Source: Sphingomonas sp.
GTDB taxonomy: Bacteria; Pseudomonadota; Alphaproteobacteria; Sphingomonadales; Sphingomonadaceae
Direction of reading: 5' to 3'
Assembly (NCBI RefSeq): GCF_019635455.1
Contig: NZ_JAHBZJ010000001.1
Coordinates: forward strand, 62,001-126,000
Length of the DNA stretch: 64,000 nt
Made by a program: the position numbers and the translations under genes. Shown one piece after another: positions 36,782-47,800 of the stretch. The notes under the pieces are model-generated. The model was not told where the DNA came from. It was given only the letters and a program-made list of their open reading frames with translations, and did no database searches. Each line of letters opens with the position of its first letter. Positions within the stretch are counted from its first letter, which is position 1.

Positions 36782-38005
36782 ATGGCAAGCAATTGTTTTG
36801 TTTCGCTATTTTCAGGTGCGGGCGGTCTCGATATCGGTCTGGAAATGGCCGGATGGCTTACCGATTACGCAGCTGACATCGATCCCGTCGCGGTCGCGAC
36901 CCTCCGGCGTAACGCGGCACATAAGCGGAACGGTCACGCATTCTTCGACGGCGCATTGATCGAGGAAGCGGACGTTCGCTCGCTCGCCGGCGACGACATT
37001 CTTTCACGCATCGGCAAATCGCGCGGCAACATTCCGCTGCTCGTCGGCGGCCCGCCCTGCCAGTCATGGAGCAGCGCCGGACATCAAAAGGGGTTCGACG
37101 ATCCGCGCGGACAGTTGTTCAACGATTTCGTCCGGATCGCGGGCGAACTCGATGTGCGCTGGCTGATGTTTGAGAATGTGCGCGGGCTGCTGACCGCGCG
37201 TGGGCCGGACGGACGGCCTGGTTCTGCCCTGGAAGCGATCCGACGGAGCCTTCTCGACGCCGGCTTCCAGACCGAAGTGACGCTCGTGAACTCGGCGGAC
37301 TATGGCGTCCCTCAGCGGCGCGTGCGGCTCATCGTGTTCGGCTATCGTTCGGGCGATCCCTTCGCATTCCCGGCACCCTCGCACGGCAGGAATCCCGAAC
37401 CCGGTCTCCAACCCTGGCTCACGCTAGGGGAGGCACTGGCTGAACTTTCGCCGCTTCAGGATGATGAAATCATTCGCCCTTCGGGAAAGCTGGCGGAACA
37501 GTTGCGGGGAATCCCGCCCGGTTCCGGGGTGAAGAGCCCGGGCAAGGCGGAATCGACCCGACCCGGCGGTCATTGGGGCTATAAACAGGGCGCGTTCATC
37601 GCCGATCCCGCGCTGCCGGCACGGACGGTCACCGCCAATGCGCAACAGGACTGGGTCCGCGACCCTGTCCTGGGGCTGCGGCGCCTCAGCCCGCGCGAGT
37701 GCGCTGCCATTCAAACCTTTCCGCTCGACTGGCAGTTTGAGGGGCGTCGGCAGGATCAATACCGCCTGATCGGCAATGCCGTTCCACCGCTTTTGGGCCG
37801 TCGGCTCGGCGAAGCGCTGTCGATGCATCAGGTCGGCGCAGGTGCCACCGGCGCGCTGCGGACCGACGCGCTGACACCCCTCTCGGATCAACTCTCTTCG
37901 GCGATTCGCTACACCGAACGCGAAGAGGCACGGAACGGCGCATCGCGGCGCGCGGCGCCGAACCGGCGTTTCGCGCGCTCGCAATGGCGCGCGGCCGGCG
38001 CTTGA
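36782..38005 (+). CDS. DNA (cytosine-5) methyltransferase of a Type II R-M system
   Basis: This gene encodes 407 residues. The motifs occur in canonical order: motif I LFSGAGGLDIG (9-19), motif IV GGPPCQSWSSAG with catalytic Cys93, motif VI ENVRG (131-135), motif VIII QRRVRL, and motif X IGNAVPP near the C-terminus. Between VIII and X lies the target-recognition region (about 210-310). It protects host DNA at the recognition site of the nuclease that overlaps its 3' end. The start at 36782 has an AGGGAGG ribosome site seven bases upstream. Confidence 0.96.
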   Translation: MASNCFVSLFSGAGGLDIGLEMAGWLTDYAADIDPVAVATLRRNAAHKRNGHAFFDGALIEEADVRSLAGDDILSRIGKSRGNIPLLVGGPPCQSWSSAGHQKGFDDPRGQLFNDFVRIAGELDVRWLMFENVRGLLTARGPDGRPGSALEAIRRSLLDAGFQTEVTLVNSADYGVPQRRVRLIVFGYRSGDPFAFPAPSHGRNPEPGLQPWLTLGEALAELSPLQDDEIIRPSGKLAEQLRGIPPGSGVKSPGKAESTRPGGHWGYKQGAFIADPALPARTVTANAQQDWVRDPVLGLRRLSPRECAAIQTFPLDWQFEGRRQDQYRLIGNAVPPLLGRRLGEALSMHQVGAGATGALRTDALTPLSDQLSSAIRYTEREEARNGASRRAAPNRRFARSQWRAAGA

Positions 38006-38919
38006 CGTTGGCCAGCGCTGCCGACCACGCCGAATTCTGCGCCGAAGCGCGCGGTCATTATCTCGCCGACCGCAACGCGGCGAGCGACGCCGAAGACTGG
38101 AAAACCGCGCTCTGGTTTGCACGACGGGCGATCGTCGCGTTTCTGCGCACCTCGAATTTTCTCGGGGACGTATCGGGCGCGCTCGTCCAAAGCGGCATAC
38201 ACACGCTCGCGCTGCGGCACTTTCTTGCCCCACCGATAAGTCAGGACCAATTCCGGCTCATCTGTCCGGGCTGGCCCAAAGGTACGGAGAAAACGGGCAA
38301 GGGCCTGAAACCCGCGATTGCTGACGCCGTAGCCGCGATCTTCAACGAACGACGCTCGCGTCGCATGACCCCATGGATCGATCGGGGGCGCCCGCCCGAG
38401 TTGCGCGAGCTTTTCGCCACGATCAGCGCGGTCGCACCCCTGATAGCAAGCCAACAGGTTTCGACGACCAGCCGTCAGCGCCTGGCCGCGCTTCAGGAAG
38501 GCGCCGTCATCGCGGTGCTCGAAGAGCGGCGCTGGACAAAGCTTCAGAGCGGTATCGTATCGACCGGTGGGCAAATTCCGGCGATGTCCTTCATGCACAA
38601 GACCCGGTTCGCCAGCGGCCCGAACGAGGCGCAGGAAGTCGATATCGCTTGCGGCCTTGGCGGTACGGTCGTTCTGGCGATGGAGTGCAAGGTAACCAAT
38701 GACGAGACCAACTCGGTCAAACGCGTAAATGACGTTCTCAAAAAGGCGGCCGCGTGGAAGCATCACTGGGGAACCTTCGTCAGACCGGCCGCCGTGCTTC
38801 AGGGCGTCATCAAATTTCAGGATGTCCAGAGATTGCTTGACGCCGGCGTCGAAGTCTTTTGGGCGCACCGCCTCGACCTGTTCGCGGAGTGGATCGACGA
38901 CAACACGAACGCCGGTTAG
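37984..38919 (+). CDS. XamI-family Type II restriction endonuclease
   Basis: This gene encodes 311 residues. Family-like segments are [40 protein letters not shown] and [20 protein letters not shown]. The PD-(D/E)xK catalytic core reads Asp220 in QEVDIACG and Glu234-x-Lys236 in [10 protein letters not shown]. XamI recognises GTCGAC; whether this enzyme does so too is inference from similarity. The ATG lies 22 bp inside the methyltransferase gene, which couples translation and keeps nuclease output behind methylase output. Confidence 0.85.
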   Translation: MARGRRLTLASAADHAEFCAEARGHYLADRNAASDAEDWKTALWFARRAIVAFLRTSNFLGDVSGALVQSGIHTLALRHFLAPPISQDQFRLICPGWPKGTEKTGKGLKPAIADAVAAIFNERRSRRMTPWIDRGRPPELRELFATISAVAPLIASQQVSTTSRQRLAALQEGAVIAVLEERRWTKLQSGIVSTGGQIPAMSFMHKTRFASGPNEAQEVDIACGLGGTVVLAMECKVTNDETNSVKRVNDVLKKAAAWKHHWGTFVRPAAVLQGVIKFQDVQRLLDAGVEVFWAHRLDLFAEWIDDNTNAG

Positions 38920-39062
38920 CCCCTCCCCTTCCCCCCGCCCCGATGCCCTGCTATCGCGCGCTCGAATCTTCGCATTCGCAGCACCGCGGCGTCCCGTGCG
39001 GCATCCTGCCGCCTCCCCTGGCCGCCCCGGCGCCCACTGATTTGAGGGAAAGGGACCCCATC

Positions 39063-41732
<2,670 letters not shown>

Positions 41733-41737
41733 GGTGC

Positions 41738-41808
41738 GCTGCGGCGCGTGCGGCGATCGGGCCTGGCGGTGCCGGGACCATCGCCGGATGCGCCGCACGC
41801 GCGGCAGC
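41738..41808. terminator. 18-bp inverted repeat after acnA
   Basis: The arms 41738-41755 and 41791-41808 pair over 18 bp with one mismatch; the 35-base loop can fold further. The repeat begins 6 bases after the acnA stop. There is no T-run, so it is either a Rho-assisted terminator or a 3' end that protects the mRNA. Confidence 0.5.
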
Positions 41809-41857
41809 CGTCCGGGCGAACCGGGTGGCGCCGCGTCGATAACGGAAAGTCGCTGAC

Positions 41858-42238
41858 ATGATCCCAAGACCGATCATCGCCGCCACCGCCGCGATTGCGA
41901 TTCTGAGCGCCGCGCCGGCGCTGGCCGAGCGCTGGCGCACCGTTCCGGGCGGGGCGAATGCGACGCTGGCGATCGACCTCGACAGCATCGCGCGGGATGG
42001 CCGGTGGCGTGTGTTCCATACGCGCACCACAACGCTGGGCGTGCAGACGACGATCTTTGGCATCGTGGCGATGGACTGTAAGGCCGGCATCACCGAACTG
42101 CGGGGCCAGGCGGCGGTCGCGGCGGGAAAAGTACTGAAAAAACGTGTTTTTCCGGCCGACAAGCGCCCGCGTCAGAAGATCGCCGATCCGGCGCGCGATG
42201 CCGCGTTCCGAATCGTGTGCGGGCAGAAACTGAAGTAA
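41858..42238 (+). CDS. small exported protein, surface-adhesin-E-like
   Basis: This gene encodes 126 residues with a signal peptide ending at SAAPALAE. The core has WRTVPGGANATLAIDLDSIA and WRVFHTRTTTLGVQTTIFGI, then MDCKAGITELRG and IVCGQKLK with a probable disulfide pair. This resembles the small beta-rich domain of surface-adhesin E-type proteins, where a monomeric Trp-x-x-Val strand opens the domain. No function is established. It is convergent with the GST gene (gap 7 bp). Confidence 0.75.
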   Translation: MIPRPIIAATAAIAILSAAPALAERWRTVPGGANATLAIDLDSIARDGRWRVFHTRTTTLGVQTTIFGIVAMDCKAGITELRGQAAVAAGKVLKKRVFPADKRPRQKIADPARDAAFRIVCGQKLK

Positions 42239-42245
42239 CCGCGCC

Positions 42246-42875
42246 TCAGCCGGGCTGCGCCTGACGCTCTGCGGCGAGCGCGTCGTCCTTCGCATTGGCG
42301 CGCTGCGCCGCCTCGCGCCCCTGCACCCGATCGACAAACGCCACGAACACGTCGCGCCTGGGGATCGTCCCGAAGGCGGTTCCCCAGCCAAGATGCGCGC
42401 CGACATACAGGTCGGCTGCGGTGAAGTGATCGGCGGCGAGCCAGCCAGCCCCGACCGCGCCGACCGCCGCCTCCAGCACGTCGATCGTGCGATCGTAGCT
42501 GCCAAAGCCGAGCATCCCCTGCTTCTGCGGGTCGTCAATACTCCATCCCATCGAGCGGGAGGCCACCGCCTGTTCGAGCGGCCCCGCAGCGAAGAACAGC
42601 CAGCGATAATAGGCGCCGCGCCGGTCCAGCGGCGGCGCCAGCCCGGCATCGGGAAAGGCATCGGCCAGATAGGCGCAGATCGCCGCGCATTCGGTGACGA
42701 CCGTGCCGTCATGGACGATGGCCGGCACCTTCCCCATCGGATTGACGGCGAGAAAGTCGGGACTGCGCGGGCCATAGTCGATCACGACCGTGTCATAGGC
42801 GGCGCCGGTCTCCTCCAGCATCCATCGCGCGATGCGCCCCCGCGACATCGGATTGGTATAGAGGGTGAGCGTCAT
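42246..42875 (-). CDS. glutathione S-transferase family protein
   Basis: This gene encodes 209 residues. The N-terminal thioredoxin-like domain starts LTLYTNPMSRGRIARWMLEE, with the cis-proline motif GKVPAIVHDGTVVTECAAIC. The C-terminal helical domain has LGFGSYDRTIDVLEAAVGAV and HFTAADLYVGAHLGWG. The Ser in PMSRGR is the likely catalytic residue (beta/zeta-like class). It conjugates glutathione to electrophiles or acts as a peroxidase. It follows the dienelactone hydrolase gene by 24 bp on the same strand. Confidence 0.93.
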   Translation of the reverse strand: MTLTLYTNPMSRGRIARWMLEETGAAYDTVVIDYGPRSPDFLAVNPMGKVPAIVHDGTVVTECAAICAYLADAFPDAGLAPPLDRRGAYYRWLFFAAGPLEQAVASRSMGWSIDDPQKQGMLGFGSYDRTIDVLEAAVGAVGAGWLAADHFTAADLYVGAHLGWGTAFGTIPRRDVFVAFVDRVQGREAAQRANAKDDALAAERQAQPG

Positions 42876-42899
42876 CGCGTTCGTCCTTCCGTCAGGAGA

Positions 42900-43766
42900 T
42901 CAGAGGGTCTTGCCGAACAGAGCGAGAAGACGCCCCCACGCCTTTTCGGCCTGAACCTGATTATAGGCCTGGCTGTCGGGCGGACACCATCCGTGCAGCG
43001 TGCCGGCATAGACCTCGATCTCGGCGGGCAGGCCGGCGGCGGCAAAGGCGGCGCGTACCGTCTCCTTTTCCTGCGGGTTGCGCTTGTCGTCATTCTCCGC
43101 GACCGCGAACAGGAAACTGGCCTTCATCTTCGGGACGAGCAGATGGGGGCTGTCCGGCTTGTCGGTGGCGATGCCGCCGCCGTGGAACGACGCGCCGGCG
43201 CGTACCCGGCCCGGAAGCGTCGCGGCGGTCTGCATCGTCATCGGGCCACCCATGCAATAGCCGGTGGTCCCCATGCCGCGTTTCACATCGACCTCGCGCT
43301 GCTTGTCGAGCCAGGCGCCGAAGGCCGCGGCGTCGCGCATCACCGCCTCCGGCGGCATCAGCTTGCGCCAACCCATCAGCCGTTCGCGGACCGCCGGCTG
43401 GCCGAAATTCTCACCCTCCGCCATGATCGGCGCCTTTGCCGAGCGATAGAATTGGTTGACGGTGAGCACGGCATAGCCCGACTGGGCGAGCCGGTCGGCC
43501 ATCTTCCGAAAGGCCGGGCGCAGGCCCATGATGTCGGGCCAGACCAGCACCGCCGGATGTCGCCCCGCCGCCGGCGCGACGAAATAGGCGTCGGCGATGC
43601 CGTCCGGTGTCGCAATCGTCACGTCGCGGCGCTTGATCGCCTTTGCCTGTGCAGGCGCCGGCAGGAACATCGCCAGCGCCGCAGCGCCGCCCAGTCCGCC
43701 GAAATCGCGGCGCGACATCGTGCCGAACGCACGTTCATTATCGGCCTGGGTCAGATCGTCACACAT
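42900..43766 (-). CDS. dienelactone hydrolase family protein, Tat-exported
   Basis: This gene encodes 288 residues. A Tat-type signal (SRRDFGGLGGAAALAMFLPA) precedes an alpha/beta-hydrolase domain. The nucleophile is Cys in GTTGYCMGGPM; the Asp lies in VAENDD and the His in AGTLHGWCPP, the triad order of dienelactone hydrolases. PVLVWPDIMGLRPAFRKMAD-type segments also fit. The substrate is unknown. Export is inferred from the twin Arg. GST and this gene may be one transcript. Confidence 0.9.
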   Translation of the reverse strand: MCDDLTQADNERAFGTMSRRDFGGLGGAAALAMFLPAPAQAKAIKRRDVTIATPDGIADAYFVAPAAGRHPAVLVWPDIMGLRPAFRKMADRLAQSGYAVLTVNQFYRSAKAPIMAEGENFGQPAVRERLMGWRKLMPPEAVMRDAAAFGAWLDKQREVDVKRGMGTTGYCMGGPMTMQTAATLPGRVRAGASFHGGGIATDKPDSPHLLVPKMKASFLFAVAENDDKRNPQEKETVRAAFAAAGLPAEIEVYAGTLHGWCPPDSQAYNQVQAEKAWGRLLALFGKTL

Positions 43767-43805
43767 GCAGCTCTCCTCGATCCCCGGCCCGAACGCGAGC
43801 CTAGC

Positions 43806-44900
43806 CTAGGCCGCGCGATACCACCAGACGCCGTCGCGTACCTCACGCACCGCGCGCCCCTCCACCTCCAGCCGGCGCAGATGCGCGAGCGTCTCACCGG
43901 TCGCCAGGCCCAGCATGTCGCCCTCGATCTTCCGCCGGAACATCCGGCCGAAGCAATCGATCGCGCGGCGCGGTTCGGCCAGGTGCGCATGGACGATGTC
44001 CAGCCGCTTGCGATGTTCGTCGCGCAGCGCGGCCAGGCGGACGTGCAGGCCGGTAAAGGGTTCGCCATGCGCCGGAAGGACCAGAAGGTCGCCGGGCAGC
44101 TCCATCAGCCTGTCGATCGAGGCGAACCATTCGCCCAGCGGGTCCGCCTCAGGCTCCGTAACGCCGAGCGAGACGTTCGAGCTGATCCGCGGCAGCACCT
44201 GATCGCCGGCGATCAGCAGGCCGTCATGCGCGTTCCACAGACAGGCATGTTCGGGACAATGGCCCGATCCGACCACCACCTGCCACTGCCTGTCCCCGAT
44301 CGCGATCCGCTCACCATCGACGATACGGCGATAGCCGAGCGGGACCGGTGCGACCATCCGCCGCATCCGCCCGAAACCGCGCGCCGACGCCGCCGCGATC
44401 TGATCCGCATCCCAGCCGGCGGCGCGCCAGAGGGCGAGCTGCTCCTCCGGCACGTCGTCCCGTGCATCCGCGACGAGCGCCCGGAGCGTCAGCCACTCGC
44501 CGCGCGTCATCCAGAGCGGCACCCGAAACTTGCGACAGAACCAGCCGGCAAGCCCGACATGGTCGGGGTGAAAATGGGTGCAGATCACCCGCACAGGCGA
44601 TCGCGATACCAGAGGATCGGCGGTGAAGAGTGCGCGCCATTCGGTCACCGCCTCCTCGACGTTCAGGCCGCTGTCCACCAGCGTCACCCCCGCCCCGTCC
44701 GCGATCAGCCAGCAATTGATATGGGCGAGCGGCCCGGGCATCGGAATTCGCACCCAATGGACCCCGGGCGCGACGGCGATCGCCGTACCGGGTTCGGGCG
44801 TCCGCGCACCGAACGGATAGGTCAAACCGCGATGGCTGGTCGCGACGAAGCTCTCATCCTCAGTCAGCGAAAAGTCGGGTACATAGGTCGGGGCGGTCAT
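43806..44900 (-). CDS. metallo-beta-lactamase-fold hydrolase
   Basis: This gene encodes 364 residues. The zinc motif is CTHFHPDHVGLAG; the downstream ligands are in GSGHCPEHACL (His) and LLIAGDQVLP (Asp). LADINC-type signal is absent. The start MTAPTYVPDFSLTEDESFVA and the C-terminal helical region (LRDEHRKRLDIVHAHLAEPR) match the LACTB2-like group. These hydrolyse thioesters or RNA-like esters. The ATG at 44900 is separated from trcR by 81 bp that hold an inverted repeat. Confidence 0.9.
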   Translation of the reverse strand: MTAPTYVPDFSLTEDESFVATSHRGLTYPFGARTPEPGTAIAVAPGVHWVRIPMPGPLAHINCWLIADGAGVTLVDSGLNVEEAVTEWRALFTADPLVSRSPVRVICTHFHPDHVGLAGWFCRKFRVPLWMTRGEWLTLRALVADARDDVPEEQLALWRAAGWDADQIAAASARGFGRMRRMVAPVPLGYRRIVDGERIAIGDRQWQVVVGSGHCPEHACLWNAHDGLLIAGDQVLPRISSNVSLGVTEPEADPLGEWFASIDRLMELPGDLLVLPAHGEPFTGLHVRLAALRDEHRKRLDIVHAHLAEPRRAIDCFGRMFRRKIEGDMLGLATGETLAHLRRLEVEGRAVREVRDGVWWYRAA

Positions 44901-44912
44901 GCCCGAAACAGT

Positions 44913-44950
44913 GACGGCGCGGGTCCCGCTTGTCGAGACGCCGCGCCGTC
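44913..44950. terminator. 10-bp inverted repeat after trcR
   Basis: The perfect arms GACGGCGCGG (44913-44922) and CCGCGCCGTC (44941-44950) enclose 18 bases. The repeat lies 32 bp beyond the trcR stop and 12 bp before the start of the next gene. A T-run is lacking. Confidence 0.35.
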
Positions 44951-44981
44951 CGGCACATTCGAAATTCGGGGTCGCTGCCGA

Positions 44982-45644
44982 TCAGCGCTTGAACGGATCG
45001 ACGAACCCGCCGTCGCTTTCGACGACGCCCGCATCCTCGCGCGATGCCGCCTCACGCTCGGCGCGCAGCTGTTCGAGCAGCGCCTCGCGATCGCCCTCAA
45101 GACGGGTATCGACCGGCGCCTCGATGCCGGCGGCCTTCGCCGCCTTGGCCACCGCTGCGTCCAGTTCGCGCTGGGTGGTCAGGCCCAGCGTCACCGGATC
45201 CTTGGCAACGATGTTGGCGATGTTCCAGTGGCTGCGATCGCGGATCGCGGCGATGGTGTTGCGGGTGGTGCCGATCAGCTTGCCGATCGCCCCGTCCGAA
45301 ATTTCCGGGTGGTTGCGGATGATCCACGCGATGCCGTCGGGCTTGTCCTGCCGCTTGCTCACCGGAGTGTAGCGCGGCCCCTTGGTCCGGCGCACCTGCT
45401 CGGGCCCCTTGCTCATCTTCATGCGATAGTCGGGGTCCGCCTGACCCTTTTCGATTTCTTCCATCGTCAGCTCGTGCGCGCGGACCGGATCGCGACCGGT
45501 CAGCTTGGTCGCGGCGGTGTCGTCGGCGATCGCCTGAACCTCCAGGATGTGGAGACCACAGAATTCGGCGATCTGCTCGAAGCTGAGGGCGGTGTTATCG
45601 ACCAGCCAGGAAGCGGTCGCGTGCGGCATGAGCGGCTGGGCCAC
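44982..45644 (-). CDS. trcR: cell-cycle transcriptional regulator TrcR (DUF1013)
   Basis: This gene encodes 220 residues from a GTG start at 45644, preceded by the Shine-Dalgarno GGAG seven bases upstream; the DUF1013 fold begins MAQPLMPHATASWLVDNTAL. Other conserved parts are FCGLHILEVQAIADD, GPRYTPVSKRQDKPDGIAWI, and HTH-like DGAIGKLIGTTRNTIAAIR. TrcR is known in Caulobacter as a regulator linked to the cell cycle; in a sphingomonad the role is inferred. A longer in-frame ATG start exists at 45680, but it lacks this site. Confidence 0.92.
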   Translation of the reverse strand: MAQPLMPHATASWLVDNTALSFEQIAEFCGLHILEVQAIADDTAATKLTGRDPVRAHELTMEEIEKGQADPDYRMKMSKGPEQVRRTKGPRYTPVSKRQDKPDGIAWIIRNHPEISDGAIGKLIGTTRNTIAAIRDRSHWNIANIVAKDPVTLGLTTQRELDAAVAKAAKAAGIEAPVDTRLEGDREALLEQLRAEREAASREDAGVVESDGGFVDPFKR

Positions 45645-45668
45645 GTCAAAGTCTCCAGAAACAATAAG

Positions 45669-45689
45669 GGCCGCCCTCACCGGGCGGCC
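45669..45689 (-). promoter_or_regulatory. hairpin in the 5' leader of trcR
   Basis: An 8-bp perfect GC stem (45669-45676 with 45682-45689, loop of five) sits just before the trcR ribosome site. On the minus strand it is followed by the T-rich string CTTATTGTTT. It could be a leader attenuator, or a terminator of an upstream transcript. Confidence 0.4.
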
Positions 45690-45825
45690 GTAACGCGCCC
45701 CGATCTAGGCTTCCGCGCCGCGCGAGGCAAGCCCGGTATCGGGAAAATGCCGCACACCGCTCTTGCGTCGCGGTCATCGCTTCGTCACCTTGGCACGCGA
45801 GACTGTGCGCAAGGGAGGCGGACGC

Positions 45826-46578
45826 GTGGCGACGATCGCGATCTACAGTCTGAAGGGCGGCGTCGGCAAGACGACGCTGGCGGTCAATCTCGCCTGGTGC
45901 GCGGCGACGCTGTCATCGCGACAGACGCTGTTGTGGGACCTGGATCCGCAGGCGGCATCGACCTTTCTGCTGGGCGCGGACGCGAAGGCGACCAAGGCCC
46001 CGGCGCAGGCGGTGTTCACCCGCGACGTCGCAGCGGCGAAGCTGGCGCGCGCGACGGGGATCGCCCGGCTCGACCTGATCGGCGCGGATGCTTCACTCCG
46101 CTCGCTGGACCTGTTGTTCCACGAGCTGGACAAGAAGAAGCGGCTCGCCAAGCTGCTCACCCAGCTGGGCGGCGCCTATGACCAGGTCCTGCTCGATTGT
46201 CCGCCGGGGCTGACGGAAACCAGCGAACAGGTGATGCGCGCCGCCGATCTGATCGTCGTGCCGGTCATCCCCTCCCCCCTGTCCGAACGCGCGCTGGCGG
46301 AGGTTAAGGCCCATCTGGGCGGCAAGGCCGGGAAACGGCTGATGCCGGTCCATGCCATGGTCGATCGCCGCCGAAAGCTGCATGCCGAGGCGCTGGCCCG
46401 GCATCCGGATTGGCCGGTGGTGCCGATGGCGAGCGTGGTCGAGGCAATGGCAACCCGCCGCGCGCCGGTGGGCAGCTACGCACCGCGCAGCGTTGCCGGC
46501 CGCGCCTTCGCCGACCTGTGGCGCGCGGTCGAGCACCGGATCGCAGGCGGCTCCGTCAAGGCAGGGGGAACGGCGTGA
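45826..46578 (+). CDS. ParA-family ATPase
   Basis: This gene encodes 250 residues. It begins with GTG at 45826; the site AAGGGAGGC lies upstream. The first strand VATIAIYSLKGGVGKTTLAV holds the deviant Walker A of ParA/MinD ATPases. Walker A' is LLWDLDPQAAS and Walker B is YDQVLLDCPPGL. There is no parB or parS next to it, so it may act in chromosome-locus, cell-pole or cluster partitioning, not plasmid segregation. An ATGA-like overlap (GTGA) couples it to aat. Confidence 0.9.
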   Translation: MATIAIYSLKGGVGKTTLAVNLAWCAATLSSRQTLLWDLDPQAASTFLLGADAKATKAPAQAVFTRDVAAAKLARATGIARLDLIGADASLRSLDLLFHELDKKKRLAKLLTQLGGAYDQVLLDCPPGLTETSEQVMRAADLIVVPVIPSPLSERALAEVKAHLGGKAGKRLMPVHAMVDRRRKLHAEALARHPDWPVVPMASVVEAMATRRAPVGSYAPRSVAGRAFADLWRAVEHRIAGGSVKAGGTA

Positions 46579-47324
46579 CCCGCCCCACCCCGCGCGCCAG
46601 CGAGCTGGACCCCGATCTGGTGTTGCGTGCCTATGCGATGGGCGTATTCCCGATGGCCGAGCATCGCGACGAGGCCAGTGTGTTCTGGGTCGAGCCGCGT
46701 CAGCGCGCGATCCTGCCGCTCGATGGGTTTCACCTGTCCCGATCGTTGCGCCGGACGCTGGTGCGCGGACGCTTTCGCATCACCGCCGACGCCGCGTTCG
46801 ACCAGGTGATCGCGCTGTGCGCCCAAAGCGCCCCGGACCGGCCCGACACCTGGATCAACGCCGCGATCGAGACGGTTTTCATCGAGCTGCACCGGCGCGG
46901 TTTCGCCCATTCGGTCGAGGTGTGGGAGGGCGAGCGGCTGGCGGGCGGCCTGTACGGGCTGGCGCTCGGCCGGGCGTTTTTCGGCGAGAGCATGGTGAGC
47001 CGGGCGCGCGACGCGTCGAAGGTGGCGATCGCCGCGCTGGCCGCCCGATTGAAGGTCGGTGGATTTACGCTGCTCGACTGCCAGTTCATGACCGATCACC
47101 TCGCCTCGCTGGGCGCGGTGGAGGTGCCGCGCGACCGTTACCTGTCGCTCTTGTCGGCCTCGCTCGGCGACGGGGTGGCGGGCCTGGCGACCGGCGCGGC
47201 CGGGGTCGATGCCGATTTCGGCGCGCTCGACCGCTTGGGCGAAGCGTCACCCGACGATTCGGAGACGACCTGCCCGCCGGTTTCGGGAAAGGTCATCGCA
47301 CAGCTTTTGACCCAGACATCGTAG
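46575..47324 (+). CDS. aat: leucyl/phenylalanyl-tRNA--protein transferase
   Basis: This gene encodes 249 residues. It adds Leu or Phe from aminoacyl-tRNA to N-terminal Arg/Lys of proteins (N-end rule). Family segments are LVLRAYAMGVFPMAEHRDEA, FWVEPRQRAILPLDGFHLSR, SVEVWEGERLAGGLYGLALG and FTLLDCQFMTDHLASLGAVE. The start is GTG at 46575, overlapping the ParA stop. The 3' end overlaps the convergent DUF2155 gene by 187 bp; the tail after LLSASLG is low in conservation. Confidence 0.93.
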   Translation: MTRPTPRASELDPDLVLRAYAMGVFPMAEHRDEASVFWVEPRQRAILPLDGFHLSRSLRRTLVRGRFRITADAAFDQVIALCAQSAPDRPDTWINAAIETVFIELHRRGFAHSVEVWEGERLAGGLYGLALGRAFFGESMVSRARDASKVAIAALAARLKVGGFTLLDCQFMTDHLASLGAVEVPRDRYLSLLSASLGDGVAGLATGAAGVDADFGALDRLGEASPDDSETTCPPVSGKVIAQLLTQTS

Positions 47325-47800
47325 ATCGGATGCTGAACGACGTTGAGCGCCGGCTTTTCCTTGAACAGCCAGCCCGAAAAGGCGCGCGTCCATTTGTCGT
47401 CCGTACCGCGAATATCCACCTGGACGAACGCGCCGGTCGCCTGATCCCCCTCCCACGGGGCGGTCTTTTCGCATGCGCGCAGGCGGACAATCACGTCGCC
47501 GCTGCGCACCGCCTGACCCGGCTTCAGCTTGAATTCGCGGGTTTCGCTGTTGCGTTTGTTGAGCAGGCCCAGCACTGCGACCCGGTCCCTCATCGGCGTG
47601 ACGCCGGTAGCCGGCGCGGCGGCCAGGCCGGAATCGACGGTCACGATGTCGCCACCTGCGGCCTCACCGCCCTTGGGCGCGACCTCGACCCGGTCGGCGG
47701 CGGCGGTCTTGTTCTGTGTGCTGCCACCGATGCCGATGCCGTCGCATGCGGCAAGCGCCAGCGGCGCCAGCAGCAGCGCGGCGGTCCGGGGACGCGACAT
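47138..47800 (-). CDS. DUF2155 lipoprotein
   Basis: This gene encodes 220 residues. The signal has lipobox LALAAC. The DUF2155 core runs from about residue 70 to 160: RVAVLGLLNKRNSETREFKL, then VRLRACEKTAPWEGD and the end HPIYDVWVKSCAMTFPETGG. The tail is Ser/Pro/Ala-rich and disordered. Its function is unknown; it is almost always beside the NDUFA12 gene in this lineage. Its last 187 bp are antisense to the end of aat. Confidence 0.92.
   Translation of the reverse strand: MSRPRTAALLLAPLALAACDGIGIGGSTQNKTAAADRVEVAPKGGEAAGGDIVTVDSGLAAAPATGVTPMRDRVAVLGLLNKRNSETREFKLKPGQAVRSGDVIVRLRACEKTAPWEGDQATGAFVQVDIRGTDDKWTRAFSGWLFKEKPALNVVQHPIYDVWVKSCAMTFPETGGQVVSESSGDASPKRSSAPKSASTPAAPVARPATPSPSEADKSDR

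Noticed and set aside
42126..42150. A string with AAAAAACGTGTTTTT near the end of the small exported protein gene
   Set aside because: It resembles the shared promoter motif only in its A/T runs and lies inside a coding region.
42393..46181. A long open frame on the plus strand opposite GST, dienelactone hydrolase, the MBL gene and trcR
   Set aside because: Its translation is rich in Arg, Gly, His and Ala without family motifs, while the minus strand holds four clear genes.
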